Source of the DNA: an uncultured Aquimarina sp.
GTDB taxonomy: Bacteria > Bacteroidota > Bacteroidia > Flavobacteriales > Flavobacteriaceae
Length of the DNA stretch: 64,000 bases
Direction: 5' to 3'
Assembly: GCA_947496705.1 (NCBI GenBank)
Contig: CANMDW010000015.1
Location: 54,466-118,465, forward strand
Shown: positions 26,173 to 35,192 of the stretch, piece by piece
Layout of the letters: each line of letters begins with the position of its first letter
Position numbering within the stretch: the first letter of the stretch is position 1
Notes under the pieces: model-generated
Database searches by the model: none
Seen by the model: only the letters and a program-made list of their open reading frames with translations
Told to the model about the DNA's origin: nothing
Made by a program: the position numbers and the translations under genes

Positions 26173-27513
26173 TTAATTTCTACTTTTTAAAACAATAACA
26201 GCACTATCTTCTTTATCTTTTGAATACTCAATCCCCATGGTGAGGAATACATTTTCTAAAGCACTATCTAAATTATTATGAGGAAAACTACCCGTATATA
26301 ACATAGCTAATTTATCCTCTATATCTTTGTATTCAAAAGTAACAGGAAATTGAGATGCTAACTGGTTAATCACATGTTGGAGCGGAGTACTTTTAAAAGT
26401 ACTTATCCCGGCAGTCCAGGCTGGTTTTTTATCTGCACTGTTATCAAAAACCTCGTATTTTTTATTACCATCTAAAAAGCTTACTTTTTTTCCAGCTGTT
26501 AGTAAAGTATTATCATCACTAGTAGAAACTTGTACTTTACCTTCAAAACAAGCAGTTTCAAAAAAGAGATCTCTGGATACCACATTAAATTTTGTTCCTA
26601 AGACATGTATGGCACCATTAGAAGTAGCAACCGTAAAATCACTTCCTTTTTGTACTTCAAAAAAAGCTTCTCCATCCAGGTTTAATTTTCGGGTGAAGTT
26701 AAAAAAGTATTTGTTATACGTTAATTTGGATGAGGCATTCATTATAACTGTAGAATTATCTGGTAACGTAACATTTTGTTGTTGGGCAATAGGGGTTTCA
26801 ATAGCCGTATTTCCAGAGAAGAATAGACCTAAACCAATTATAAATATAACACTAGCAGCATAACCTATATATCGTAAAACATTTAAATGGATTACCTTTC
26901 CTGTTTTTGCCGAACTATTTTTAAGTTTTTGCTGAAAATCAGAATAGGCTTCGTCCCCGGTTTGTTGCCCCGGGACATCAAGTTTAGAAATTCCATCAAT
27001 GATAGCCGTATAGCTTTTATAATTTTCAGAATGTTGAAACAACTCTTGTTCTTCTGCAGTTAGTTCATTATTAAGCCATTTTACTAAAAGTTTATCGTAA
27101 TTTGTATTATTGTTTTGTAGTTTTTCCTGAAAATCAAAATAAGCATCCTCCTCTGTTTGTTGTCCAGGGGCATTAAGCTTAGAAATTCCATCGATAATAG
27201 ACTTGTAGCGTTTATAATCTTCAGAAAGCTCGAATAATTCTTGTTCTTCTGCAGTTAGTTCATTATTAAGCCATTTTACTAAAGTTTTATCGTAATTTGT
27301 ATTATTATTGTTTTGGAGTTTTTGTTGAAAATCAAAATAGGCATCCTCTTCGGTCTGTTGTCCCGGGACATTAAGATTCGAAATTCCATCAATAATGGAT
27401 TTGTAGCGTTTATAATCTTCTGAACCTTCGAGTGATTCTTGTTCTTCTACAGTTAGTTCCCTATTGAGCCATTTTACTAAAAGTTTATCGTAATTTTCTT
27501 CCATCAACATCAA
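26173..27513 (-). CDS. FecR-type anti-sigma factor with triplicated N-terminal domain
   Basis: The C-terminal part is a normal FecR: one membrane helix (about 210-228), a FecR beta domain (LNLDGEAFFEV, VLGTKFNV, AGKKVSF) and a C-terminal STN-like domain (about 370-446). The cytoplasmic N-terminus, normally a single sigma-binding domain of 80 or so residues, is present three times as 65-66-residue units beginning YDKLLVKWLN, YDKTLVKWLN and YDKLLVKWLN, each ending FDFQ/SDFQ-xKL. FecR proteins hold an ECF sigma factor until a TonB receptor signals. No sigma factor or SusC-type receptor gene is adjacent, so its partner is elsewhere. Confidence 0.9.
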   Translation of the reverse strand: MMLMEENYDKLLVKWLNRELTVEEQESLEGSEDYKRYKSIIDGISNLNVPGQQTEEDAYFDFQQKLQNNNNTNYDKTLVKWLNNELTAEEQELFELSEDYKRYKSIIDGISKLNAPGQQTEEDAYFDFQEKLQNNNTNYDKLLVKWLNNELTAEEQELFQHSENYKSYTAIIDGISKLDVPGQQTGDEAYSDFQQKLKNSSAKTGKVIHLNVLRYIGYAASVIFIIGLGLFFSGNTAIETPIAQQQNVTLPDNSTVIMNASSKLTYNKYFFNFTRKLNLDGEAFFEVQKGSDFTVATSNGAIHVLGTKFNVVSRDLFFETACFEGKVQVSTSDDNTLLTAGKKVSFLDGNKKYEVFDNSADKKPAWTAGISTFKSTPLQHVINQLASQFPVTFEYKDIEDKLAMLYTGSFPHNNLDSALENVFLTMGIEYSKDKEDSAVIVLKSRN

Positions 27514-28066
27514 CCAAAATTAATATATGCTTCTGTTGTTACAAAAATAAAATTATTTTTTATTTATAGCCCGTTCCAAATCATTTTATTAATAAAAAAA
27601 TGAGATTCTTAAAAGATTGATGAAACTTTTACCATTATTCTTTGCTTATCGTAAAAAAATAAAGTTAAATGATAATAAACTTATAAATGATAAACAATAA
27701 ATATAAGATTTTAGAAGTAAATGATAGTATTGCGACATAGCTAATTTCGATCTTTTTAGCCTTAGTTTTTAGTTATAGTTAGTGAATAATAATATTGTTA
27801 ATTTTTATTTAGTATTTTTTATACTTAACTAAGTAGAGCCATTCGTGAATGTCGATAATCCCTCTTTTTGCTTAAAAATGACAAATACATCCAGAACAAC
27901 TCTTTAGTAATAGATTAATATTACCCGTTGTGCATTTTGGAAGTACGGATTTAAAAATATCAAAATTCACAACACGTATTTATAGTGATTCTAAGTATAC
28001 ACAGTCCAAAATTTCAACAAAATAGTTTAATGAAATATAAGAACTTACAAATGAAAAATCATTTGA
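27514..28066. other. Spacer with no recognisable gene
   Basis: Very AT-rich. It carries the promoter region of the leftward FecR gene; I see no convincing hairpin, repeat or frame. Confidence 0.5.
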
Positions 28067-29290
28067 TCACAAAATACGTTCTCTTTTTGTAACCAGCTGT
28101 ATGCCAAAATTTTTAGATTTAGCATACCCAACGAGGTAATTGAAATTTTCTTCATCAATTGGAGGGCAATATAAATTTAATCTCTTGTAAAGATCCTGAA
28201 GATTAGAAGTATTAAATCTGATAGTATTCTGTATCAGATAGCCTTCAAAAATAGTCCCAATTGTTTTATGATAAAAATTCTCTAATGAACTAAGATTGTT
28301 TGGTATACTGTTGACGAAAGAAAAACCAGATAGATTAATTGCTTCTAAAAGTCTTGTTAAGTAAAATTCATGTGGCGTTTCGACTTCATTAACCAGATGA
28401 AAATAGCCTCCTTCTATATTTTGAATACAGACCTGATAAAGTACTTTGGCGCAAAAATCTACGGGAACAATATTTAACCCTGCATTTTTATGAACCGTTA
28501 TCCGTAAATCTGTTTCTAATGTATTGCTGTAGATGTCTTCAATATGATTTAGGCTTTTCATTTTCCATCTTAGAAAAAAGGCAGCCCAGCCATAAAAAAT
28601 ATCAAATTTATTAATTGCTCCTTTCTTTTGCTCGATTAATCGGCCACAAATTGTAGAAGGTCTGAATATTCGACACTTAATTCCTGTACGTAGTTGAAAC
28701 GCTCTTACCAAAATTTCTCCCTGTAACTTACTTTTTTCATAAGGGTTTCTGAATTCCTGGTCCAAATTCGTATAATCTGGTTCAACATCTCCATACGTTT
28801 TCCCACAAGCGTAGGCAGTACTGACGTAGCCAAACTCTTTAACAATCAGACTTGATACTAGTTCTAATACTTTCGATGTGCCCATCACATTTATTCTGTT
28901 GAGCCATGCTCTGGTTTTAGCATTGTCTCTAAAATCGGTAGAAGCGGCAATATGGAAGAAGTAATCTATCTGTTTCCCAACCAGTTTACTGCGCTCGGTA
29001 TTATTAATCAATTCATCAGCCGACAGGTCAATATTGACACAATGGATATTTGTATAAAAAAATGATGCTATCAAAGAAGGTTCACTTGGGTTCATTGACA
29101 AATAATCCATTCCATCATTAAGAAGTATCTCTTCAATACGTTGTGATAAAGACTGATCAGAAGATGTGCGCCCTAAAATAAAAATTTCAAGAGTATTAAG
29201 ATGATCAAGATGGTTTTTGATGATCTCAAAAAAGACATGCCTTCCTAAATGTCCTGTAACGCCGGTTAATGCAAATACTTTTTGTTTCAT
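28067..29290 (-). CDS. NAD(P)-dependent reductase/epimerase-like protein (extended SDR, thioester-reductase type)
   Basis: The 407-residue protein has the Rossmann motif TGVTGHLGRHVF (about 7-18), the downstream STAYACGK and YEKSKLQGE (the Tyr-x3-Lys catalytic pair of extended SDRs) and the IFRPSTICG segment, a layout seen in the NAD-binding-4 group (carboxylate/thioester reductases, male-sterility type). Such enzymes reduce fatty-acyl or peptidyl thioesters to aldehyde or alcohol, but standalone members act on unknown substrates. It has no operon partner; spacers of over 500 bp lie on both sides. No signal peptide. Confidence 0.8.
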   Translation of the reverse strand: MKQKVFALTGVTGHLGRHVFFEIIKNHLDHLNTLEIFILGRTSSDQSLSQRIEEILLNDGMDYLSMNPSEPSLIASFFYTNIHCVNIDLSADELINNTERSKLVGKQIDYFFHIAASTDFRDNAKTRAWLNRINVMGTSKVLELVSSLIVKEFGYVSTAYACGKTYGDVEPDYTNLDQEFRNPYEKSKLQGEILVRAFQLRTGIKCRIFRPSTICGRLIEQKKGAINKFDIFYGWAAFFLRWKMKSLNHIEDIYSNTLETDLRITVHKNAGLNIVPVDFCAKVLYQVCIQNIEGGYFHLVNEVETPHEFYLTRLLEAINLSGFSFVNSIPNNLSSLENFYHKTIGTIFEGYLIQNTIRFNTSNLQDLYKRLNLYCPPIDEENFNYLVGYAKSKNFGIQLVTKRERIL

Positions 29291-29815
29291 TTTTGAGAGT
29301 TTTAAACGTTGATTTTGAGTAGATCGAGTATTATATGCTCATTAATTTTTCTTTATAAATATTTTGGAATCATTATGTGTGCTATATTTAAAGTATAACC
29401 CATCTAGAGTCACAGCAGATGCCAAAACTTATAAAATGCGATGTTTTATTGCTCTTTCAAGTTTTATTAAAGCGAAATTCTGATGAATGCGGGTTTAATT
29501 GCTTCTCTTTTTGTTAAAGTTTTCTATAAAAAACACCATGTCTCTTTGAAGCAATTTCAAACTAAGTATAGAAAAGAGATCTTAATTTGAATAGAAACTA
29601 CTCCTACATAAATAATTCTCGCGGAATTAAACAGACAAACTTAGATTAAAACATGTAACACCCTAAAAAAGCCTTTATCCTTTGTTTTTTCAAGGTATTA
29701 CATGTTTTATGTGACCCTGACCCCGGAGAAGTTTGGATAATCCCAAAAGCCATAGCTTTTATATAAACCCTAAATTAGATTTACTATCGGGCTTTTTGCG
29801 GGTTTTTTGTTAGGA
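29291..29815. other. Spacer with no recognisable gene
   Basis: Contains the upstream region of the reductase gene and, near 29785-29812, a G/T-rich stretch that may be the end of the lipoprotein transcript. I see nothing else. Confidence 0.45.
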
Positions 29816-30550
29816 TTAATTAAAAGTTAACCTTTCCCTTCCTGTATAGTAAGTACCATACAGATCCCACGCACTATCAGATTCATTATCTAACCACACA
29901 TCAGGATTTGTTACTATAATTGATCGACCGGTAGCTGGTCTATCATCTTGATCCCAAGGATGTACAATTACGTCAAACCCTCTTAAATACCAACCATCCA
30001 TTCCTTGTAACTGAATAGTTGCACTTTTTACTTCAACCCAGCTTACGGTCTGTCCACCTGTATATCTCAACCCAAAAAGATAGAAGTCCCATCCACCTTC
30101 TCGATCATTACCAGGATTATCCAAATTGAAGTCTGTGTGCCATGCAGCATTAATATTGGTTTCAAAATAAACTGCGGCCTTTACAGTACCATCAGTTTGA
30201 TTATTTTGTTCGGTGCCCGTAAAGGTTTGGATTTTGAATATCCATTGACTATTAACACTTTTGACCTGGTTTATGTTATTACGCTTGTACTCAGCAACGG
30301 CCTCATCAAATCTGGCTATAGCTTCTGATTTGCTTAAATCACCATCAAAGTGCATGTGCAGTAATGGTTTCTGGCCGTCTAATGCATTTGATTCTAACAC
30401 AGTGTCGCTTTGACCAGTGGTACTCATAAAACCTTCCTGCTCCTGTACATTTACAACTTCAGGGCTTACTTCAGATTTTTCGCAAGACATCAGAAACAGC
30501 ATACACAATACCAATACTAAACTTGCTTTAATTTTAATTCGATTTTTCAT
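29816..30550 (-). CDS. Predicted lipoprotein of unknown function
   Basis: The signal peptide ends in a lipobox (LMSC, Cys about 23), so the mature 222-residue protein is membrane-anchored. A Glu-rich linker precedes a helix with FDGDLSKSEAIARFDEAVAEY, then a beta-rich, Trp-rich domain (about 100-244; GGWDFYLFGLRY, WVEVKSATIQLQG) reminiscent of a PLAT/LH2-type sandwich. I do not recognise a family with confidence. It stands alone between long spacers. Confidence 0.7.
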   Translation of the reverse strand: MKNRIKIKASLVLVLCMLFLMSCEKSEVSPEVVNVQEQEGFMSTTGQSDTVLESNALDGQKPLLHMHFDGDLSKSEAIARFDEAVAEYKRNNINQVKSVNSQWIFKIQTFTGTEQNNQTDGTVKAAVYFETNINAAWHTDFNLDNPGNDREGGWDFYLFGLRYTGGQTVSWVEVKSATIQLQGMDGWYLRGFDVIVHPWDQDDRPATGRSIIVTNPDVWLDNESDSAWDLYGTYYTGRERLTFN

Positions 30551-31192
30551 TTTTTTAGTTTTAAAAGTAATGACTCTTATTTTTTAGACAGACAAGAGAC
30601 AGAAATCTGTTTTTAACAACTCCGGAAAATCAACTAGGGCACATGGGTCACAAACATCTCAAGAGTTGTTTTTTAACCATTTTTATAGAGGTGTTTACAC
30701 ATACTTTTGTTGAGATCTACACCTATATACATTATCATTTTATATCCTTTGTGCTATTCTAAAGCTTGAAATATCATTATCCCGGGTACCTCTAGCTTGA
30801 TAAATCAAAGACAAACTTTTCGTCTTCTATAGAAGAATATATACTCTTAGATTATCATGAAGTAAATGTATAGAAGTACCAAGAGAAATGATATCCTGAC
30901 AAAAAACGATTTTTGCATCGTGATTTATAAGGACAATTTGTTATGGTTTACCCTTGGTTTTTTACTTTACAACCTTTTGGTGTGTTTTTATTAATAACCT
31001 TAAAAACAGAATCCAAAAGAAACTATAACATTAATTTTTCCCTTATACATAAAATAGCTGGAGAAGGAATTCTTCATATTTTAAGAATGTTTGAAAAACT
31101 TGAAAAATTAATACGATCTGCTCTTTTTGAGTCAGAAAGACTAGAAAGATATCTTCGTCGCAGTAAATTATAAGTAGACCATAAAAACCAGA
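30551..31192. other. Spacer; only a doubtful 76-codon frame
   Basis: An open frame at 30943-31173 has a hydrophobic start and charged end (ESERLERYLRRSKL), with no family or ribosome-site support. It stops 20 bp before repeat copy D. On the other side of the repeat another short frame (31260-31370) reads KKTLIPPVPSIPEGYKAKPP and stops; both may be debris of an old gene. Confidence 0.35.
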
Positions 31193-31259
31193 CTAGTGTT
31201 AAGTCAAAGCTGAAAGATGCATTGGATGATGCGTAGGTTTTGGCTTGACTTAACACTGG
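31193..31259. repeat. 168-bp element, copy D (67-bp internally deleted form)
   Basis: Keeps the first 23 or so bp (CTAGTGTTAAGTCAAAGCTG) and the last 45 bp (CGTAGGTTTTGGCTTGACTT then AACACT) of the family and lacks the middle, giving a clean hairpin-forming minimal element. From 31371 to 31790 I see no gene. Confidence 0.8.
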
Positions 31260-31695
31260 AAATGAAGAAAAGAAAACTCTTATTCCACCTGTCCCGTCTA
31301 TCCCAGAGGGCTATAAGGCTAAACCACCAAAAGGGGCCTTAAAAGAAGCAATGTTTTTAGAAAACTTTTAGGGGTATAGCTAAAGAAGGTTGCCGAATTA
31401 AACACCTGATTTTAAGTACATGGAAAACAAGTTTTTAAACATTTACATAGAATATGAAATATTGGGCTTAAAAAAATACTCTTCAATCTTAGGGCAAAAA
31501 ATTAGTTTCAAAAAATCATAGATTAATTTCAAAATTTGACATTTAGGAATCAGTATTTAAAGCCTGACTATTTCTTTTTTATGGAGAAGTAATACTTGGT
31601 CTGCATACTCTTTTTTTTAGTATGTTCTAAGTGGTGTTTATATATCTGGTATTTATCTGGTCATCATTAAAATTCAAAATAAGGATTTTTCCAAT

Positions 31696-31843
31696 TTGCT
31701 TCACTAAACTTGTTGAACCAAATTGATAATCATAGTGCATAATAAAGTATTTATTTTTAAATAAAATATTAAGTTTTATAGCAAAAAAGGTTTCAATGTT
31801 AAGTTTGGATACTTTACTTTTGATTTAGGTTGCTTCACTTAAA
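31696..31843 (+). promoter_or_regulatory. Promoter region of the aspartate/fumarate operon
   Basis: Two copies of TTGCTTCACTtAAA lie at 31696 and 31830. Between them TACTTTTG (31815-31822) fits the Bacteroidetes -7 box TAnnTTTG, with TTTC 20 bp before it as a -33 box. A second TACCTTTG lies at 31873. Transcription of the 31922 gene and dcuA probably starts here. Confidence 0.4.
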
Positions 31844-31921
31844 TGATTAGTAATTCAATATTAATATCGAATTACCTTTGCTAAGAATTCTAACATCATT
31901 ATTGTTTATAAAATTATAGAT

Positions 31922-32347
31922 ATGTATTGTAATTATTTTATCACAGTCATTTTGGCTTGCTTTTGTTTTTTAAATGTGCGGGCACAAGATTTGACAAAGC
32001 AACAGAAAGAAGATTTAAAGTTTAAAGTACACATGTTTACTCATAACGACGAAGAACTTCAGACTTTGTGGTATGAAGACAGAATGGATGAAATGATGCT
32101 TAAAGGTAAACTGCGGGAGCAATATCAATTAATAGTGAAATACCATGTTTTTAAAATGAAGCAGTTAGACGAAATAGCCAGTTCGCATACTGGTCCTGAA
32201 ATGCAGTCCAAACTTAAAGCGCGAGTGAATTTATTAAATGAAGATGTAAAGGACCTTTTAAATAAAGCTCAATTCGAAATTCATAAGAATAGTTGGGAAG
32301 CAATTGTTAGAGGAGTAACTCTTAGAAAAGGTTGGGCTACGAATTAG
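31922..32347 (+). CDS. Small exported helical protein (paralogue of the 46400 gene)
   Basis: The 141-residue precursor has a signal peptide ending VRAQ (about 21) and a helical mature part. Its second half matches the protein at 46400: NEDVKDLLNKAQFEIHK against NDEVKEFLTQEQYKIHR, and both end near RKGW. I do not know a family name; the size and helical, periplasmic nature recall Spy/CpxP-like proteins but the LTXXQ motif is only partly present (LTKQQKEDLK). It heads the dcuA operon, 51 bp before dcuA. Confidence 0.7.
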   Translation: MYCNYFITVILACFCFLNVRAQDLTKQQKEDLKFKVHMFTHNDEELQTLWYEDRMDEMMLKGKLREQYQLIVKYHVFKMKQLDEIASSHTGPEMQSKLKARVNLLNEDVKDLLNKAQFEIHKNSWEAIVRGVTLRKGWATN

Positions 32348-32398
32348 TGCCAATAAATTACATCTTCAAATATTATTTAACATTTAATTCAATATATT

Positions 32399-33700
32399 AT
32401 GATTTGGATAGAATTACTAGTTGTTCTTTTTTTCATCTTTCTGGGTTCAAAACTGGGAAGTATTGGTATTGGTTATGCGGGTGGTGCTGGTGTTGTTGTT
32501 CTTACGTTGGTTTTTGGACTAAAAGCTGGTTCGGTCCCCGTAGATGTAATACTCATTATTATGTCTGTAATAGCAGCTATTGCTGCCATGCAAAAAGCTG
32601 GCGGACTGGATTATCTGGTTAATGTATCTGAAAAGATTCTTAGGAAAAATCCAAAGCGTGTTACCTTTATTGCGCCTACTGTAACCTATTGGATGACTTT
32701 ATTGGCAGGAACGGGTCACACTGCTTATGCTGCTTTACCTGTAATTACAGAAGTGGCTAAAGAAGGTGGCGTAAGACCTTCTAAACCTTTAAGTATCTCT
32801 GTGGTGGCCTCGCAAGTAGCGATTACAGCTTCGCCTATTTCGGCAGCTGTAGTGATTTTTGCAAGTTTTTTAGAGCCTTTAGGAGTGTCGTATTTACAAT
32901 TGCTGGCTGTTGCTATTCCTTCAACTATTTTGGCTTGCTTGGTTGGAGCTATTGTTTCTAATAAACTAGGAAAACCCCTGGCTGAAGATCCAGAATATCA
33001 AAGACGTGTGGCGTCTGGATTGATAAAACAAAAAACAGAGGAACGTAGCGAAAGTCCCAAAAGCGCAAAATGGTCTGTAGGGATTTTTGGTATTGCCATA
33101 TTAATTATAGTAACCTATGCAAGCTTAATTTCTAAGAAAGTGGGGTTAATTCCAGATCCAGCTATCGGTAGAAATCATGCTATCATGGCTATTATGTTAT
33201 TGGCAGCTATGGTGATTGCATTGGTCTGTAAAATAAAGCTTGCTGAAGTTACCAATATGTCCACTTTTAAATCAGGTATGAGTGCCGCTATATGTGTTCT
33301 AGGTGTTGCCTGGTTAGGAGACACCTTTGTGAGCAATCATATTGCAGAAATTAAAGCAGCAGCAGGAGGTATTTTAAATGAATATTCTTGGATGCTGGCA
33401 GTTGTTTTATTCTTAGCAAGTATGCTACTGTATTCACAAGCAGCAACTACAACCGCATTAATGCCAGCTGCTTTAGCATTAGGAGTGAGCCCCATTGCAG
33501 CGATAGCTTCTTTTGCTGCCGTTAGTGCTTTATTTGTATTACCTACGTATCCAACCTTATTGGCCGCGGTAGAAATGGACGACACAGGTTCTACCAAAAT
33601 AGGAAAATATGTATTTAATCACTCCTTCATTATTCCAGGAGTAGTAACGATTGCCGCAAGTGTTGCATTTGGATTTCTTTTTGGCAGTATGATATTATAA
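32399..33700 (+). CDS. dcuA: DcuA-type C4-dicarboxylate antiporter
   Basis: At 433 residues and with nearly the whole signature of enterobacterial DcuA (GSKLGSIGIGYAGGAG, ITASPISAAVV, ILGVAWLGDTFVSN, LLYSQAATTTALMPAALALG), this is a DcuA/DcuB-family inner membrane exchanger with about ten helices. The family exchanges aspartate, fumarate or malate for succinate and is linked to fumarate respiration. It is 29 bp before aspA, reproducing the aspA-dcuA pairing of E. coli in reverse order. I call dcuA rather than dcuB from the length and from the aspartase partner. Confidence 0.92.
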   Translation: MIWIELLVVLFFIFLGSKLGSIGIGYAGGAGVVVLTLVFGLKAGSVPVDVILIIMSVIAAIAAMQKAGGLDYLVNVSEKILRKNPKRVTFIAPTVTYWMTLLAGTGHTAYAALPVITEVAKEGGVRPSKPLSISVVASQVAITASPISAAVVIFASFLEPLGVSYLQLLAVAIPSTILACLVGAIVSNKLGKPLAEDPEYQRRVASGLIKQKTEERSESPKSAKWSVGIFGIAILIIVTYASLISKKVGLIPDPAIGRNHAIMAIMLLAAMVIALVCKIKLAEVTNMSTFKSGMSAAICVLGVAWLGDTFVSNHIAEIKAAAGGILNEYSWMLAVVLFLASMLLYSQAATTTALMPAALALGVSPIAAIASFAAVSALFVLPTYPTLLAAVEMDDTGSTKIGKYVFNHSFIIPGVVTIAASVAFGFLFGSMIL

Positions 33701-33729
33701 AGCAATAAAAAACAAAAAAATATATAAAG

Positions 33730-35148
33730 ATGAAAACGAGAGTAGAAGAAGATTTATTAGGAGAATTAGAAATTTACGATGAATTATATTACGGTGTACA
33801 TACACAGAGAGCTATTAATAACTTCCATATCTCAGGTTCTAAAATTGGTGACTTTCCGATTTTTGTTAAAGGATTAGTCCTTACAAAAAAAGCGTGTGCA
33901 GCTGCTAATAAGGAAATAGGAACCATTCCTGCCGATAAAGCGGATATGATCATACAGTCTTGTGATCATATTTTAGGTAATTTAAAGAAGTATGCACAGT
34001 TTTTTCCTTCAGATGTATTTCAAGGAGGAGCAGGTACTTCAGTAAATATGAATGCTAACGAAGTGATTGCTAATGTGGCACTCGAGCTAAATGGTCACGA
34101 AAAAGGGAGTTATGATATTCTACACCCTAATGATCATGTAAATAAATCGCAATCTACCAATGATGCCTATCCAACAGGGTTTAGAGTTGCTGTGTATTAC
34201 TATATGAACGAGCTGTTGGAGCGTATTAATGTATTATGTACAAGTCTTGATAAGAAAGCAGCAGAGTTTAAAAAAGTCATCAAGATGGGAAGGACACAAT
34301 TGCAAGATGCTGTTCCAATGTCATTAGGAGATGAATTTGGTGCTTGGTCTTCAAATTTGAAAGAAGAAACGAAGAATTTAAAAAATTGTCGTGATCTTAT
34401 TTTAGAAGTTAATCTTGGGGCAACAGCTATTGGTACGGGTGTAAATGCACCAGATGGTTTTACACAATTATCAATTGGTTATTTACAACAATATACAAAA
34501 GCGAGTTTTGTTCCTGCAGAAAACTTAATTGAAGCTACTTCAGATTGTGGTGCGTATGTGATGATTTCAGGAGCACTAAAACGTACAGGTGTTAAACTTT
34601 CAAAAATATGCAATGATTTGCGATTATTATCCTCTGGACCGCGTTGTGGTTTTAATGAGATTAACTTACCAGAAATGCAAGCAGGTTCTTCCATTATGCC
34701 TGCAAAAGTAAATCCGGTAATTCCTGAAGTAGTCAATCAAGTATGCTTTAAGATCATTGGTAATGACGTGACCATTTCTTTTGCTGCTGAAGCTGGACAA
34801 TTACAATTGAATGTAATGGAACCAGTAATTGCGCAATGTATGTTCGAGTCGGTTGAATTACTCTCCAACGCATGTGTTACTCTTGCAGAAAAATGTATCG
34901 ATGGTATCACTGCCAATGAAGAACACACCAAACAAATGGTTTTTAATTCGGTTGGAATCATCACTTTCTTAAATCCATACATTGGTCACCATATGGGAGA
35001 CGTTATCGGGAAAGAAGCTGTAGCGACAGGAAAATCAATTCGTGAGCTCGTTCTTGAAAAAGAATTGCTTTCCGAAGAAGAATTAGATAAAATTCTAAGT
35101 GTAGACAACTTGATGAATCCAAAATACACAGCTGCATTGCATAAATAG
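33730..35148 (+). CDS. aspA: Aspartate ammonia-lyase (aspartase)
   Basis: The 472-residue protein carries the fumarase/aspartase signature GSSIMPAKVNPVIPE (about 318-332), the catalytic loop Ser in it, and the aspartase-type segments NDHVNKSQSTNDAYPTGFR and GRTQLQDAVPMSLGDEF. It deaminates aspartate to fumarate and ammonia in the cytoplasm, feeding the SdhCAB complex encoded downstream. It lies 29 bp after dcuA and 44 bp before the asparaginase gene. Confidence 0.95.
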   Translation: MKTRVEEDLLGELEIYDELYYGVHTQRAINNFHISGSKIGDFPIFVKGLVLTKKACAAANKEIGTIPADKADMIIQSCDHILGNLKKYAQFFPSDVFQGGAGTSVNMNANEVIANVALELNGHEKGSYDILHPNDHVNKSQSTNDAYPTGFRVAVYYYMNELLERINVLCTSLDKKAAEFKKVIKMGRTQLQDAVPMSLGDEFGAWSSNLKEETKNLKNCRDLILEVNLGATAIGTGVNAPDGFTQLSIGYLQQYTKASFVPAENLIEATSDCGAYVMISGALKRTGVKLSKICNDLRLLSSGPRCGFNEINLPEMQAGSSIMPAKVNPVIPEVVNQVCFKIIGNDVTISFAAEAGQLQLNVMEPVIAQCMFESVELLSNACVTLAEKCIDGITANEEHTKQMVFNSVGIITFLNPYIGHHMGDVIGKEAVATGKSIRELVLEKELLSEEELDKILSVDNLMNPKYTAALHK

Positions 35149-35192
35149 AATTGATTATTCAAAAACAATAGAGAACTACAAACTCTTTTATC

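Noticed and set aside
26010..26198. Open frame reading AVTEARQKYIISLESLYN and converging on the FecR gene
   Set aside because: No start codon, no recognised family, and its end overlaps the FecR stop; could be debris of a mobile-element gene but I cannot support it.
26900..27510. Tandem repeat of about 198 bp that might be noncoding
   Set aside because: It keeps frame and encodes the three N-terminal domains of the FecR protein.
30943..31173. 76-codon plus-strand frame before repeat copy D
   Set aside because: No family, no clear start signal; mentioned only in the spacer entry.
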